In this document: one piece after another, positions 16,964 to 25,439 of the stretch
Numbering within the stretch: the first letter of the stretch is position 1
Layout of the letters: the number at the start of each line of letters is the position of its first letter
Assembly (NCBI GenBank): GCA_029546925.1
Contig: JAKPQM010000023.1
Coordinates: 62,001 to 126,000 of the forward strand
Source: Actinomycetes bacterium
GTDB taxonomy: Bacteria > Actinomycetota > Coriobacteriia > Coriobacteriales > Atopobiaceae
Direction: 5' to 3'
Length of the DNA stretch: 64,000 bases
Made by a program: the position numbers and the translations under genes
Notes under the pieces: generated by a model
What the model saw: only the letters and a program-made list of their open reading frames with translations
Told to the model about the DNA's origin: nothing
The model's database searches: none

Positions 16964-18213
16964 CGCACCGCGTCTATGGAATGGTCGTCGCCGTCCGGGA
17001 TGATGTCGAGCCAGTTCCCGTCGCGGTCGCGCTCGTACTCCTTCATGGCGAACTCCTCGAAGGTGAGCGGGCACCGCACCGGGTCAATCACGATCTCCCG
17101 AAGCCCGGCCAGCCACTCGTAGGAAAGCTTGCGCATCCGCCCCTTGCGGGCAGGGCGCGCCCGGATGCCAAGATCTCGGCGATAAACGCTCGTCTGAACC
17201 TTGCCGTCGGGCGTGTCGTCCACCCACACCACCTGGTCATGGTAGTAGGGCTCCTCGCCGGGCTCGTCCGCGTAGGTGAGGGAATCGAGCACGATGCGCC
17301 CCGTCTCCTCGGGCGTCATCTTGTTGGCCGTGTGCTCCTCGAATATGATGAGCCGCCTAGAGCCAGGCTGCCATTCGCAGCGCACGAACCGCCACGGGTC
17401 GGGCCACCAACCCCAGTCCAACCCGTTCCTGATGCGCTCGAACGTGCGGATCTCCTCGTCGGTCACCTCGCGCTCCACGATGTTCGAGAAGACGTTGCCG
17501 CCGGTCCCCACCACATCGCCGAGGAACTCCCACCGCCACGCCGTCTCGTTCGCCTCTCGAAGGTACTCCGCCTCCTCGATGAACGGACCGCCCAGCCATT
17601 CGGGATGGGAAGCGACCACGTCGAGGTAAGAGGTCTTCCAGACGAGCGTGTCCTCGCGCTGCTTCCTCGCCAAGGTCTCCTTGTTCACCCAGCTCATCGC
17701 CGTCTTGGGCGGATTGAAGGAATAGAAGACCCAGAACCTGCTCCCGCCGCGCCGAAGCGAGTTGAGGACGGACCTCACGTCCTCGATGCTGCCGTGCTGG
17801 TCCAGCTCCTCGAACCATATGCAGGCGCAATACCCCTTGGCGAACTTGGTCGACTTCAGCTTCAGCGGGTCGTCGCAGCCGCGGAAGACGATGCGCTGCC
17901 CGGTCGGCAGGTACACGATCTCCAGCGGCGATATCTTCGCCTTGAAGTACTCGCTCAGCCCCAGCGCGTCGACGGCCCAGAGCACCTGCGTGTACACGGA
18001 GTCGCGAAGCGTGTTCCCGAACCTCCGCACCACGACCACGTTCACCTCGGGATTAGCCACAGTGAGAAGAACGAGACAAAGCGAGATGAACGAACTCTTC
18101 GTAGAGCCGCGCCCGCCGTGAAGCCAGTAATGCGTATGGCCGTGCATCATCACGTCGCCGAGCACGGGATGGAAGCGTTCGATGCAGAGGTCGGCCGCGC
18201 TAGTCGTCGCCAT
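16930..18213 (-). CDS. Terminase large subunit (TerL)
   Basis: 427 residues from the ATG at 18213, which overlaps terS by 14 bases. Longer frames upstream are read inside terS in another frame. The packaging ATPase is at the N-terminus, with a Walker A-like loop GGRGSTKSS near 38-46 and Walker B CIWFEELD near 130. The RNase H-like nuclease is at the C-terminus, with Asp residues in LDWGWWPDPW (about 270), VWVDDTPDG (about 335) and DDHSIDAVRYAV (about 415), the usual acidic triad. It belongs to the PBSX/SPP1 terminase type. A remnant of its last 25 codons occurs at 62308-62385. It pumps phage DNA through the portal and cuts it. Confidence 0.9.
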   Translation of the reverse strand: MATTSAADLCIERFHPVLGDVMMHGHTHYWLHGGRGSTKSSFISLCLVLLTVANPEVNVVVVRRFGNTLRDSVYTQVLWAVDALGLSEYFKAKISPLEIVYLPTGQRIVFRGCDDPLKLKSTKFAKGYCACIWFEELDQHGSIEDVRSVLNSLRRGGSRFWVFYSFNPPKTAMSWVNKETLARKQREDTLVWKTSYLDVVASHPEWLGGPFIEEAEYLREANETAWRWEFLGDVVGTGGNVFSNIVEREVTDEEIRTFERIRNGLDWGWWPDPWRFVRCEWQPGSRRLIIFEEHTANKMTPEETGRIVLDSLTYADEPGEEPYYHDQVVWVDDTPDGKVQTSVYRRDLGIRARPARKGRMRKLSYEWLAGLREIVIDPVRCPLTFEEFAMKEYERDRDGNWLDIIPDGDDHSIDAVRYAVMDDVLRG

Positions 18214-18598
18214 CGGAAGACCTCGCAACCTTGAGCTCCACGCCGAGCGTGATTTGCGGGACGTCCTCGCCCTCAGACTCGACCCTACGAGCCGTCTGCG
18301 CGTACTCGTCGGGGTACTTGCGCTCGAGCAGCCAGGCGGCAGCCGTCCACTGCGGGTTCTTCTCGCGGGTGGCCGTCGCCATGATGGACTGCAGCAGCGT
18401 CTCCTTGTACTCGGCCTCGGCCTTTTTGATGCCCTCAACTAACGCAACTTTCACCTTGCTGTCGGGGTCCTTGAGCCACTTGTACCAGGCGGTCTCGGAG
18501 ACGCCCAGCCCACGGCATATGTCGGCGTTGCTCATGCCATGCGACTTCATTTCTATGGCCTGCTCGACCATCTTGTACGTGAGCTTCGGCTTCCTCAT
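18200..18598 (-). CDS. Terminase small subunit (TerS)
   Basis: 132 residues from the ATG at 18598, picked because AAGGAGG lies 9 bases before it. Three ATG codons just upstream (18628 region) have none. The N-terminal helix-turn-helix (about 20-50: SNADICRGLGVSETAWYKWL) should recognise the pac or cos site. A coiled-coil oligomer part follows (ALVEGIKKAEAEYKETLLQSIM), then a C-terminal tail (PQITLGVELKV) that contacts TerL. It starts the packaging and head operon on the minus strand. Confidence 0.85.
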   Translation of the reverse strand: MRKPKLTYKMVEQAIEMKSHGMSNADICRGLGVSETAWYKWLKDPDSKVKVALVEGIKKAEAEYKETLLQSIMATATREKNPQWTAAAWLLERKYPDEYAQTARRVESEGEDVPQITLGVELKVARSSDGDD

Positions 18599-18663
18599 CG
18601 GGCGGAACCTCCTTCCCGTCATCATCATCGTTTCTGGAGGTATCGTCCCACCCGGTCACAAAC

Positions 18664-19092
18664 CTACAGGCGCTCCCGCTTGCCCTTCAGGCCGTGCTTG
18701 CGCATCAGGCGCGAGTTCTTCTGCCTGAGCTGCGCCCAGCGTCGGTGGAGCTCCTCGTACTCGGGGCCGCCGTCGCATCCTGCCGCCTCGGCTTCCAGCA
18801 GTTGGTTGAAGGCTTCCTCCTCGGCCACGTGCGCCTCCTCGGTGCAGCGTCTGCACATGCCTGACTGACGGTTGATGCTAACTCCCAGCGCATGGCACTC
18901 GGGGCACTCGTCGAGCACCTTCAGCGACGCGTGGATGCGGCAAGCCTGCGCCTCGATGGCGTGAAGGGTGTGCTCCACGCCGTAGCGGTCAAGGATCTCG
19001 TCGTGCACGGCCTGGACGCCCTTGTGCCCAAGCTCGCGGATCACGTCGTTCTGCCCGGTGCTCCACATCATGCGGCGCCACCGCTGAACCAT
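18664..19092 (-). CDS. Small zinc-binding phage protein of unknown role
   Basis: 142 residues from an ATG at 19092. The ATG codons at 19071 or 19068 are equally possible. Cys residues in CPECHALG and MCRRC (about residues 63-82) form a probable zinc ribbon. The C-terminal part is a basic helical tail (LRQKNSRLMRKHGLKGKRERL). It lies just before terS, where phages often encode an HNH nuclease or a late regulator, but no HNH motif is visible. A DNA-binding regulatory role is plausible and unproven. Confidence 0.6.
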   Translation of the reverse strand: MVQRWRRMMWSTGQNDVIRELGHKGVQAVHDEILDRYGVEHTLHAIEAQACRIHASLKVLDECPECHALGVSINRQSGMCRRCTEEAHVAEEEAFNQLLEAEAAGCDGGPEYEELHRRWAQLRQKNSRLMRKHGLKGKRERL

Positions 19093-19095
19093 GTT

Positions 19096-19416
19096 GTCTT
19101 GACCTGTGTCACGATGCCGTCACGGCAGGTTTTGTGCTGCGGTCGTGACTCCGTCATCGCAGCTAGGTGCCCTGCTTCGCATGCCCGTCTTGACCGTCTT
19201 GACCATCTACCAACAGAAGGCACCACAACGCTCCAGAAGGCAGGGAAGCCCGCATCATGAGCGCATGCCTGCGTCCCGCCGTCCACACGTACCCTCTCAT
19301 CAGTGAAGACAGTCAAGACGTCAAGACAACCAACGTAAATGCCAGCGCCTACCTGCATGTTCTCGTGTCTTGACCCACGCATCATGCCACCTCGGCGGGG
19401 CAAGACAGGTCAAGAC
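19096..19416. repeat. Cluster of seven GTCTTGAC octamers, candidate replication origin
   Basis: The octamer GTCTTGAC occurs on the plus strand at 19096, 19187, 19196 and 19367, and as GTCAAGAC at 19312, 19320 and 19409 (start positions). The two copies at 19187/19196 are in tandem (9-base period) and face the tandem pair at 19312/19320 (8-base period), so the middle of the region is a large inverted arrangement. The last copies lie within or at the very end of the primase-helicase gene. In P4, SaPI and other phage islands, iterons recognised by the primase-helicase flank its gene. This makes an origin the leading idea, with an operator as the alternative. Confidence 0.6.
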
Positions 19417-22060
19417 GCCGCTGCTCATGTGGCTTGGGTCCCTCAAGGAAGGCGTAGAGGGCGTCGCCGTCGATGCAGTAGCAGTGCGGCCTGCTGCCGT
19501 CGGCCATGCGCTTCTGCATGGTCAGCCCCTTGGCACCCGTGCGGATGAGCTTCTCCTCGCGCATCCTGCGGAAGGTCTTGTCACGGTCGTAGCCCGCCTG
19601 CGCCAGGGCGCTGCCGATCTCGTTGCTGAACACGTACCAGATGGTGCGCCCACTGATCTCGCTCTCGCGGATGCCGTAGCGGTCGGGAAGGCATTGGCCC
19701 TCGGGCTTGAAATGCCCCTCGCTTCTGGCCAACCACTCGCCGACGAACTGGATGGCCTTGCGGTCGGTGTCGCGGTCGTCGGCTCCCTTGGTGAGCTTCG
19801 CCAGGTCCAAAGCGAACCGCTTCGCGCCTGCGAAGGCCTCATTCCACGAGACCTTGCCGGGCGAGAACACGTGGTACTCGGCCAGCGCTTCCGCCAATGC
19901 CAGCAGCGCGATGTTCTCTGCCTGCGGGTTGTCATAGGCCATGGCGCACACGAAGTCGCGCATCTTGGCGTATTCCTCGCGGAAGAACTCGAGGTCATGG
20001 CCCTTGAGCGCAGCGATGTAGGCGCGTCCCGCCGTCCCATACTGCTCGGACACCAGGCGGTGCATCTCCTGCGCCATACGCGGGTCATCGAAGGGCTCGG
20101 CGTTGATCTCGAGCGTACGGTTCACAGCGCCCTGCTGCGTGTTGTCGATGATTATGGGAATCTCGCCGGTGGCGATGGTGAGCGCGCGCCAGGATCCGTA
20201 GCCCATCATCGTGCGGTTCGAGTTGAGGGCACCCCGCTCGTGTCCCAGTGAAAGTCCGTAGAGGAGGTCCTCCACGGCCTGCTGCTTGCCCCTCTGCCCA
20301 CCTGCAGCGCCCTTGCTCTGCAGCTCGTCGAGGAGAATGGGGACATCGCCCAGGAAGGTCGCCGAGCGGACGATCGACTTGGGCGTATCGGCGAAGGTGC
20401 GGTAGTAGGAGTCGGTGCCCTCGGAGGGATCGCCCCAGACGGAGCCAGCCGCCTTGAGCGTCGGGGTCTTGCCGGAGCGAGACTTGCCCCACAGGTAGAC
20501 GATAAAGGTCTGCACGCCAACGACCGCGATCAGCGGTGACGCGAAGCTTGCCGCCAGCACGGCGCGGAAGGCAACGCTGCCGTCTCTCGCGCCGGTCACT
20601 CCGGCCACCCATTCCTCGAGCGTGCCCTTGGGCTCAAGGAACGGCCTCGCCTTGCCCTGCGTGTCGAGCGCCGGGTCGAAGCGAACCGACGAGCCATCGG
20701 CATCGTAAGGCATGAACGGCCCGAGTGGCTGTTTCGCCCAACCCATACGGGCGACGCTTTCATAAGAGGGGCGCTCGCGCGCAAAGGCGCCGTCGCAGTC
20801 GGTGAGGTAAGAAACGACATCGCGGGCGTTAGAGGTCGAAACGTTGGCACCCAGCGGCGCGATGGCGGCAACAATCTTGGTGTTGGATAGCAGGGTGTCG
20901 CGGTCGAGCACGCACTCCCTGCCGTGCCCGTATACCTTCATGCCAACGAGGGCGCGCACCATCCCGCTGTCTACGTCGCGCAGGTTCGCCTTGATGAACG
21001 GAGGGGTGAAGGTGATGTGCCGGAAGTTCTCGCCGTCAGTGCTCTTCCAGAGCCTGCCCTGCTTGTCGACGAACCACGGGTCGAAGGACGGCGCAGCCTC
21101 CTCGTTCTTATCCTGGCTTGCCTTGCTGCCCGTCGCCCTGCGGAACTCGGCCGGTTTGTAGAAGTCCCTGCAGTCGGCTATGGCCTTGGCGATGGTCCGC
21201 TCGCCGTAGGTGGTTGCACCGCGCTTCTCGTCCCACTTGTCGCGCATGAGCCCGCTCGTGCGGAAGATCCGGTCCATCTGCGCCGCATCGCCGCCGGTCC
21301 AGAAGGCGAGGTGGTTGCAGAGCGCCTGATCAGCGCCGGAGTCGTCATCGCCGTGCATCGAGGTGTCGCCGTTCATGAGCGCCCGGATGATCACGCCCTT
21401 CTCGGATGCGCACATGCGCTCCACGACCTCAGAGTCGGTCAACGAGAGGGGCACGCCGCTCTCGTCGCGCCTGAGCTTGGGCTTCTCCACCTTCGGACGG
21501 CCGCCGGAGAGCCACATCTCGTAGGCTCTGGCCAGCGCATCCGGACTCTCGTGCACCTCGTCATGGACCTCGCCGTTAGCGTCAACGAAGAGGTTACCCG
21601 TCACCGTGAAGAACCGGTCGTGGTCGTACATCTCCACGACGCGCTTGTCGGGCTGCGTCCGCTTGCAGTGGTCGGACTCGGGCTTGCTGCCAAGGAAGAA
21701 GAGGTGGAGTCCATCGCCCGACGGTGACACCTCGGTATAGGTGTCAGCTGCGCCGACGACCCAGGCGTATTCCTCGGCCACCTGACCGTCGACGAGCACG
21801 TGATCGAGGTCGAGCCCCGTCACCTCGCGGTCGCCAGCGAATACGAATCCGACGCCGTCCAGGCCGTGCTCCTCGCATCCCGCGACGGCGGCGTCGAAGC
21901 CACACCACGTGGCGGGGTCCGTGCTCTTGGCGTTGCCGCCCGTGTCGGCGCGCTTCGGTACCTTGGTGGCCTTGCCGTTGCGCTCAACGCGCTCCCAACA
22001 GATCCACTGCTCACGCCGCCTGAGCTCTTCGGGGATGTTGTCAACATTGAAGCTAAGCAA
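19382..22060 (-). CDS. Primase-helicase (bifunctional primase/polymerase N-terminus, DUF927-type helicase)
   Basis: 892 residues, ATG at 22060. The N-terminal 200 residues have archaeo-eukaryotic primase-like signatures: VTGLDLDHVLVDG with paired acidic residues, EVSPSGDGLHLFFLG and YDHDRFFTVTGN. A linker follows. The C-terminal half (about 420-700) is a DUF927-like superfamily 3-type ATPase: Walker A WGKSRSGKTPTLK near 520 and Walker B VPILLDELQ near 570. It should unwind the phage origin and lay primers. It overlaps the excisionase-like gene by eight bases, so the early genes form one transcript. Its 3' end carries part of the GTCTTGAC octamer cluster. The layout int-regulators-xis-primase-origin is common in phage islands as well as prophages. 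Confidence 0.82.
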   Translation of the reverse strand: MLSFNVDNIPEELRRREQWICWERVERNGKATKVPKRADTGGNAKSTDPATWCGFDAAVAGCEEHGLDGVGFVFAGDREVTGLDLDHVLVDGQVAEEYAWVVGAADTYTEVSPSGDGLHLFFLGSKPESDHCKRTQPDKRVVEMYDHDRFFTVTGNLFVDANGEVHDEVHESPDALARAYEMWLSGGRPKVEKPKLRRDESGVPLSLTDSEVVERMCASEKGVIIRALMNGDTSMHGDDDSGADQALCNHLAFWTGGDAAQMDRIFRTSGLMRDKWDEKRGATTYGERTIAKAIADCRDFYKPAEFRRATGSKASQDKNEEAAPSFDPWFVDKQGRLWKSTDGENFRHITFTPPFIKANLRDVDSGMVRALVGMKVYGHGRECVLDRDTLLSNTKIVAAIAPLGANVSTSNARDVVSYLTDCDGAFARERPSYESVARMGWAKQPLGPFMPYDADGSSVRFDPALDTQGKARPFLEPKGTLEEWVAGVTGARDGSVAFRAVLAASFASPLIAVVGVQTFIVYLWGKSRSGKTPTLKAAGSVWGDPSEGTDSYYRTFADTPKSIVRSATFLGDVPILLDELQSKGAAGGQRGKQQAVEDLLYGLSLGHERGALNSNRTMMGYGSWRALTIATGEIPIIIDNTQQGAVNRTLEINAEPFDDPRMAQEMHRLVSEQYGTAGRAYIAALKGHDLEFFREEYAKMRDFVCAMAYDNPQAENIALLALAEALAEYHVFSPGKVSWNEAFAGAKRFALDLAKLTKGADDRDTDRKAIQFVGEWLARSEGHFKPEGQCLPDRYGIRESEISGRTIWYVFSNEIGSALAQAGYDRDKTFRRMREEKLIRTGAKGLTMQKRMADGSRPHCYCIDGDALYAFLEGPKPHEQRRLDLSCPAEVA

Positions 22061-22316
22061 CGCAGTATCCCTCCAGCCCCAGGAACTCGATCATCTCGTG
22101 CTTGGGGAAGTAGAGCCGGCGCCCGATTTTGCGGAACGGCAGTTCGTCCTTGTCGCAGAGGCGGTAGATGGTTCGCGTCGAGGTGTCCAGCAGCTCGGCC
22201 ATGTCGTCCACGGTCAGCAGGTCGCCATACTTCGAGAGCGGCGAGGGCAAGTCCGCCAGCGCCGGCGAACAGATCGATGAAGTATTCTTGGCATGGTTGG
22301 TTGCCGAAGACTTCAT
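22053..22316 (-). CDS. Excisionase-type helix-turn-helix protein
   Basis: 87 residues, ATG at 22316 directly after the stop of the upstream regulator (TAGATG), with AGGTG ahead. Residues 30-85 form a MerR/excisionase-like winged helix: LTVDDMAELLDTSTRTIYRLCDKDELPFRKIGRRLYFPKHEMIEFL. Such small proteins bend attachment-site DNA to favour excision, or act as a replication or transcription regulator. Place between the repressor-like gene and the primase suits both. It overlaps the primase gene by eight bases. Confidence 0.75.
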   Translation of the reverse strand: MKSSATNHAKNTSSICSPALADLPSPLSKYGDLLTVDDMAELLDTSTRTIYRLCDKDELPFRKIGRRLYFPKHEMIEFLGLEGYCVA

Positions 22317-22511
22317 CTAGCGCACCTGACCTTTCTCGAGACGGCTGAAAGCCGCGACTATCTTCTTCATCTGCCCGGGATAAGGGATGAGACGGCCGTT
22401 CTCGATCTGGGAAATTGTCGAGACGTGCAGTCCAGACTCGCGCCCGAACGCCGACTTGGAAAGCCCCAGACGCTCGCGCTTCTCCGTGATCTGCTCCCTC
22501 GTCAGTTCCAT
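22317..22511 (-). CDS. Small Cro/CI-type regulator
   Basis: 64 residues, ATG at 22511 with GGAAGGAG eight bases upstream. Almost the whole protein is an XRE-type helix-turn-helix (ITEKRERLGLSKSAFGRESGLHVSTISQIENGR). Size and place, first gene of the early leftward operon facing the integrase-side genes, suggest a Cro-like switch protein. Its promoter overlaps that of the rightward gene at 22614. Confidence 0.8.
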   Translation of the reverse strand: MELTREQITEKRERLGLSKSAFGRESGLHVSTISQIENGRLIPYPGQMKKIVAAFSRLEKGQVR

Positions 22512-22540
22512 ATTTCAACTCCTTCCCGCCAACTTAGGTG

Positions 22541-22594
22541 TTGACGTACGTCCTTGTCTACATCTATTATAGTCATGGCACGTGCCGCTGTAAG
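22541..22594. promoter_or_regulatory. Face-to-face lysogeny-switch promoters with palindromic operator
   Basis: Plus strand: TTGACG at 22541-22546, 18 bases, TATTAT at 22565-22570, leading to the gene at 22614. Minus strand: CTTACA (complement of 22589-22594), 17 bases, TATAAT (complement of 22566-22571), leading to the regulator at 22511. The two -10 boxes lie on the same AT stretch, so polymerase can occupy only one at a time. A perfect 10-base palindrome GACGTACGTC at 22543-22552 overlaps the plus -35 box and is a likely operator. Confidence 0.65.
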
Positions 22595-22613
22595 AATGTC
22601 ATTAGGGGTGACG

Positions 22614-23699
22614 ATGAGAGACAGGCAGAGGACCTACGCTGGTATCGAGATATACGAGCAGTGGAGGGATCGCGAAGGGAAGCGTTTCCCCAACAACGAG
22701 ACGCGGTCTATCGACCAAAAGGCGATTGAGGACCTCATCGCTGCAGACACGCCCGCCAAGATTCGTGAGTTCACGGCACAGTGGTTCCCATTCACGGACT
22801 ATTACGCTCATTGGAAGCATCCAGAGTTTGAGGAGGAGGTCAAGGCCGTATCCGACACGAGGGATTTGGTGATGCTCGTCCTCGAGCTCAAGCGGATGGC
22901 GGACGAGGAGGTCGACTCCCGCGAGGCGTTTGAAAGTCTCGGCATTCACTTCGCGCCAGACAAGGACGAAGGCTTCGAGATTGCCGAGATGTTCTACCTG
23001 GGCTCGTCGCACCGACTCCTGGACATCGTTCGTGCCGAGTGCGATTTCGACAAGGCGGAGCTTGCGCTTGTGCAGAGCATGCAAGAAGCGGGCATCACCA
23101 AGGAAGAGCTCGACGAAATGGGGTACCTGGAGGATGACGGGCACTTCTTTGACCCGTTCGTCTGCTCGTATGCGTCTGGCCGTATGGTGCAGAAATACAA
23201 GGCGTACCTCAATAGCCAGAAAGAAAGGGCTGGCGAGGTCACCCAGGATGGGCGATATCCCGTCTATTACTTCTTCGGGGGGCATCTCGGCGAGCAGTTC
23301 TCCGCCAAGAAAAACCGTGCCTTGTACTTCATAGACTCCATCTTCTGGATCTTCCTGCAGGGAGTGCGCATGCGAACCTTCAACGGGGTCCTGCGCCCTT
23401 CTGCCGACAGTAACCTCACCTCGCTCTGGGTGCGCCTGTCAGAGAGCTTCAGCGACTCTCGCATAACCGCGTGCAAGACCTGCGGGCTCCCCATCATCGT
23501 GTCGGGCGAGCGCGGGACTAAGCGTCTTTACTGTAACGACACCTGCAAGCGCAAGTACAAGCGCGCCCTCAAGTTCGCGTCACTCGTCAATGACGACGGC
23601 ATGGAACTTCAGGACGCCGCCAAGGCATCGGGGATGGCTGCCGCCACGGCAATGCGCATCCTCGAGCGCAACGGCATACGTGTTAACTCCGCCCAATAG
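22614..23699 (+). CDS. Lysogeny-region protein with C-terminal zinc finger, unknown
   Basis: 361 residues from the ATG at 22614 (AGGGGTGAC upstream). In-frame ATGs at 22575 or 22596 are possible. The first 270 residues are soluble and have no motif I know (IEIYEQWRDREGKRFPNN...; FFDPFVCSYASGRMVQKYKAYL). Residues about 300-330 have the pattern CKTCGLP...RLYCNDTCKRKYKRA, a treble-clef-like zinc site seen in CGNR-type and similar regulators. A HTH-like tail follows (DAAKASGMAAATAMRILERNGI). Its promoter faces that of the Cro-like gene, which suggests the lysogenic repressor role, although it does not look like a classic CI. That role is inferred from position. Confidence 0.6.
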   Translation: MRDRQRTYAGIEIYEQWRDREGKRFPNNETRSIDQKAIEDLIAADTPAKIREFTAQWFPFTDYYAHWKHPEFEEEVKAVSDTRDLVMLVLELKRMADEEVDSREAFESLGIHFAPDKDEGFEIAEMFYLGSSHRLLDIVRAECDFDKAELALVQSMQEAGITKEELDEMGYLEDDGHFFDPFVCSYASGRMVQKYKAYLNSQKERAGEVTQDGRYPVYYFFGGHLGEQFSAKKNRALYFIDSIFWIFLQGVRMRTFNGVLRPSADSNLTSLWVRLSESFSDSRITACKTCGLPIIVSGERGTKRLYCNDTCKRKYKRALKFASLVNDDGMELQDAAKASGMAAATAMRILERNGIRVNSAQ

Positions 23700-23755
23700 G
23701 GCGTAGTGATAGTCATCGAAGAAGGGCTGCGAGAAGGTAGAGAGGAGGTAACCAA

Positions 23756-25234
23756 ATGAGATTCACAGGAGGAAGCGTAACCGAGGAGAAGCGCCGCAAC
23801 GGCAAGAGCTTCAACCCCAAGCACTGGCGCATCTGCCTGTCGTTCACCTACGACGAGGAGCAGGAGGACAGCAGCACCAAGAAGAAGCGCAAGCGCGTCA
23901 CCCGCATCGTGGAGGGCACCAAGACCCACGCCTACGAGGAGCGCGACAAGCTCATCGCCGAGCTCGACGGCAAGGGCGAGACCCTTGACGAGGTGGTCCA
24001 GCAGCAAAAGGAGCAGGAGAAGGTCGACAACATGACCCTCACCAAGCTCATCGAGTTGTGGGACGCCGCCCGCCGCACCGCCAGCAAGGCATCCGAACGC
24101 ACGCTCACGGAGGACCGCAACCGTCTGCGCCACGTGGAGCGCCATCTGGGCAACGTGCCCGTCAAGGACATCACCATCCAGATGGTCGAGCAGACTTACG
24201 CCGCCATCCGCAAGGAGACCGGCCTTTCCGGCACGTCGATGAACCAGATCCACACCCTGCTCAAAAACGTCTTCGAGAAGGGCATCGACTACGACTACAT
24301 CTACCGGAACCCCTGCACGCGCGTCACGGCACCACGCCGCAACAAGCCCAACCGCCGAGCCCTCACCGCAGAGGAGGGCACCACGCTGCTCACCGCCGTG
24401 GACGAGTCCGAGGCGGAAGCCTTCAAGTCGCTCGACGAGAAGGAAGCCCGCCGCGCGTACCGCGAGAAGCTCGGCATCGCGAAGGAGCGCCACTTCATGC
24501 GCGGGCTGCACGACATCAGCTGCATCATGGCCGTTCGCATCGGCCTGGCCACGGGCCAGCGCAGGGGCGAGGTGTTCGCGCTCACATGGGGAGACGTCGA
24601 CCTCGACGAAGGCACTATCCACGTCGGGCACAACGTCACCTACCAGGACGTGGTCAAGACCCCGAAGACCGACTCGGGTGTCCGCACCATTGCCATCGAC
24701 CCCACGACTGTCGAGCACCTCAGCATGTGGAAGGACCGCCAGGCGGAAGAGCTCGCCAAGATCTGCGTCAAGCAGACCGACGAGACACCGGTGTGCTGTT
24801 CGAGCACGGGTGGGCGCATCCGCATCGACAACTTCAGCCACTGGTGGGGAATCTGGCGCACGGAGCACGGCTTCGACGGGCTCAAGTTCCACGAGCTCCG
24901 GCACACACAGGCCACATTGCTCCTCGCCAACGGCGTCGACGTCAAGACCGTCCAGACCAGGCTCGGCCACGCCAGCGCGAGCATCACGCTCGACTGGTAC
25001 GCCCACGCCATCCCGCAGAACGACCACGCGGCGGCAACGATGCTCGGCAACCTGCTCAACAGCAAGCAAAAGGAAGACGAACCGAAAGACCCGCAGGAAA
25101 ACGCTGCTCAGACCCAAGAAGAATCATTCCGGTTGCTCCCTCACGAGAACCTTCCCAAAGTCACGGCAAAGTCACGGCAGAAGGCTCGAAGGGGGCATAC
25201 GAAAACAGGCCAGCTCGTCCAATTAGTGAGCTGA
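23756..25234 (+). CDS. int: Tyrosine recombinase (prophage integrase)
   Basis: 492 residues, ATG at 23756 with AGAGGAGG upstream. An N-terminal arm-binding part with a Lys/Arg-rich strand (KKKRKRVTRIVEG) comes first. The SAM-like core-binding domain is at about 95-190, and the catalytic domain from about 200 has Arg in GQRRGE, Lys in VVKTPKTDSG, HELRHTQ, LGHAS and the nucleophile Tyr in TLDWYAH. The Lys/Gln-rich C-terminal tail (about 440-492) is long for the family. The stop codon is 14 bases from the tRNA gene used as attachment site. An imperfect hairpin (25207-25237, nine pairs, no T tract) covers the stop codon. Confidence 0.93.
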   Translation: MRFTGGSVTEEKRRNGKSFNPKHWRICLSFTYDEEQEDSSTKKKRKRVTRIVEGTKTHAYEERDKLIAELDGKGETLDEVVQQQKEQEKVDNMTLTKLIELWDAARRTASKASERTLTEDRNRLRHVERHLGNVPVKDITIQMVEQTYAAIRKETGLSGTSMNQIHTLLKNVFEKGIDYDYIYRNPCTRVTAPRRNKPNRRALTAEEGTTLLTAVDESEAEAFKSLDEKEARRAYREKLGIAKERHFMRGLHDISCIMAVRIGLATGQRRGEVFALTWGDVDLDEGTIHVGHNVTYQDVVKTPKTDSGVRTIAIDPTTVEHLSMWKDRQAEELAKICVKQTDETPVCCSSTGGRIRIDNFSHWWGIWRTEHGFDGLKFHELRHTQATLLLANGVDVKTVQTRLGHASASITLDWYAHAIPQNDHAAATMLGNLLNSKQKEDEPKDPQENAAQTQEESFRLLPHENLPKVTAKSRQKARRGHTKTGQLVQLVS

Positions 25235-25247
25235 CCTGCGTCAATGT

Positions 25248-25324
<77 letters not shown>

Positions 25325-25348
25325 CTATGGGCGCTTGCGCGAATACCT

Positions 25349-25376
25349 ATCATACCATCCAATCACCTGATGTCAA
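25349..25376 (-). promoter_or_regulatory. Promoter of the initiator tRNA gene
   Basis: On the minus strand TTGACA (complement of 25371-25376), a 16-base spacer and TATGAT (complement of 25349-25354) stand about 25 bases before the tRNA 5' end. Both boxes are near consensus. Confidence 0.75.
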
Positions 25377-25439
25377 ACGGGAATTGCTGGGCTATCATGA
25401 TCCCAATCGTGCCCCACCTCGGCCAAGAAGGAGCGATCC

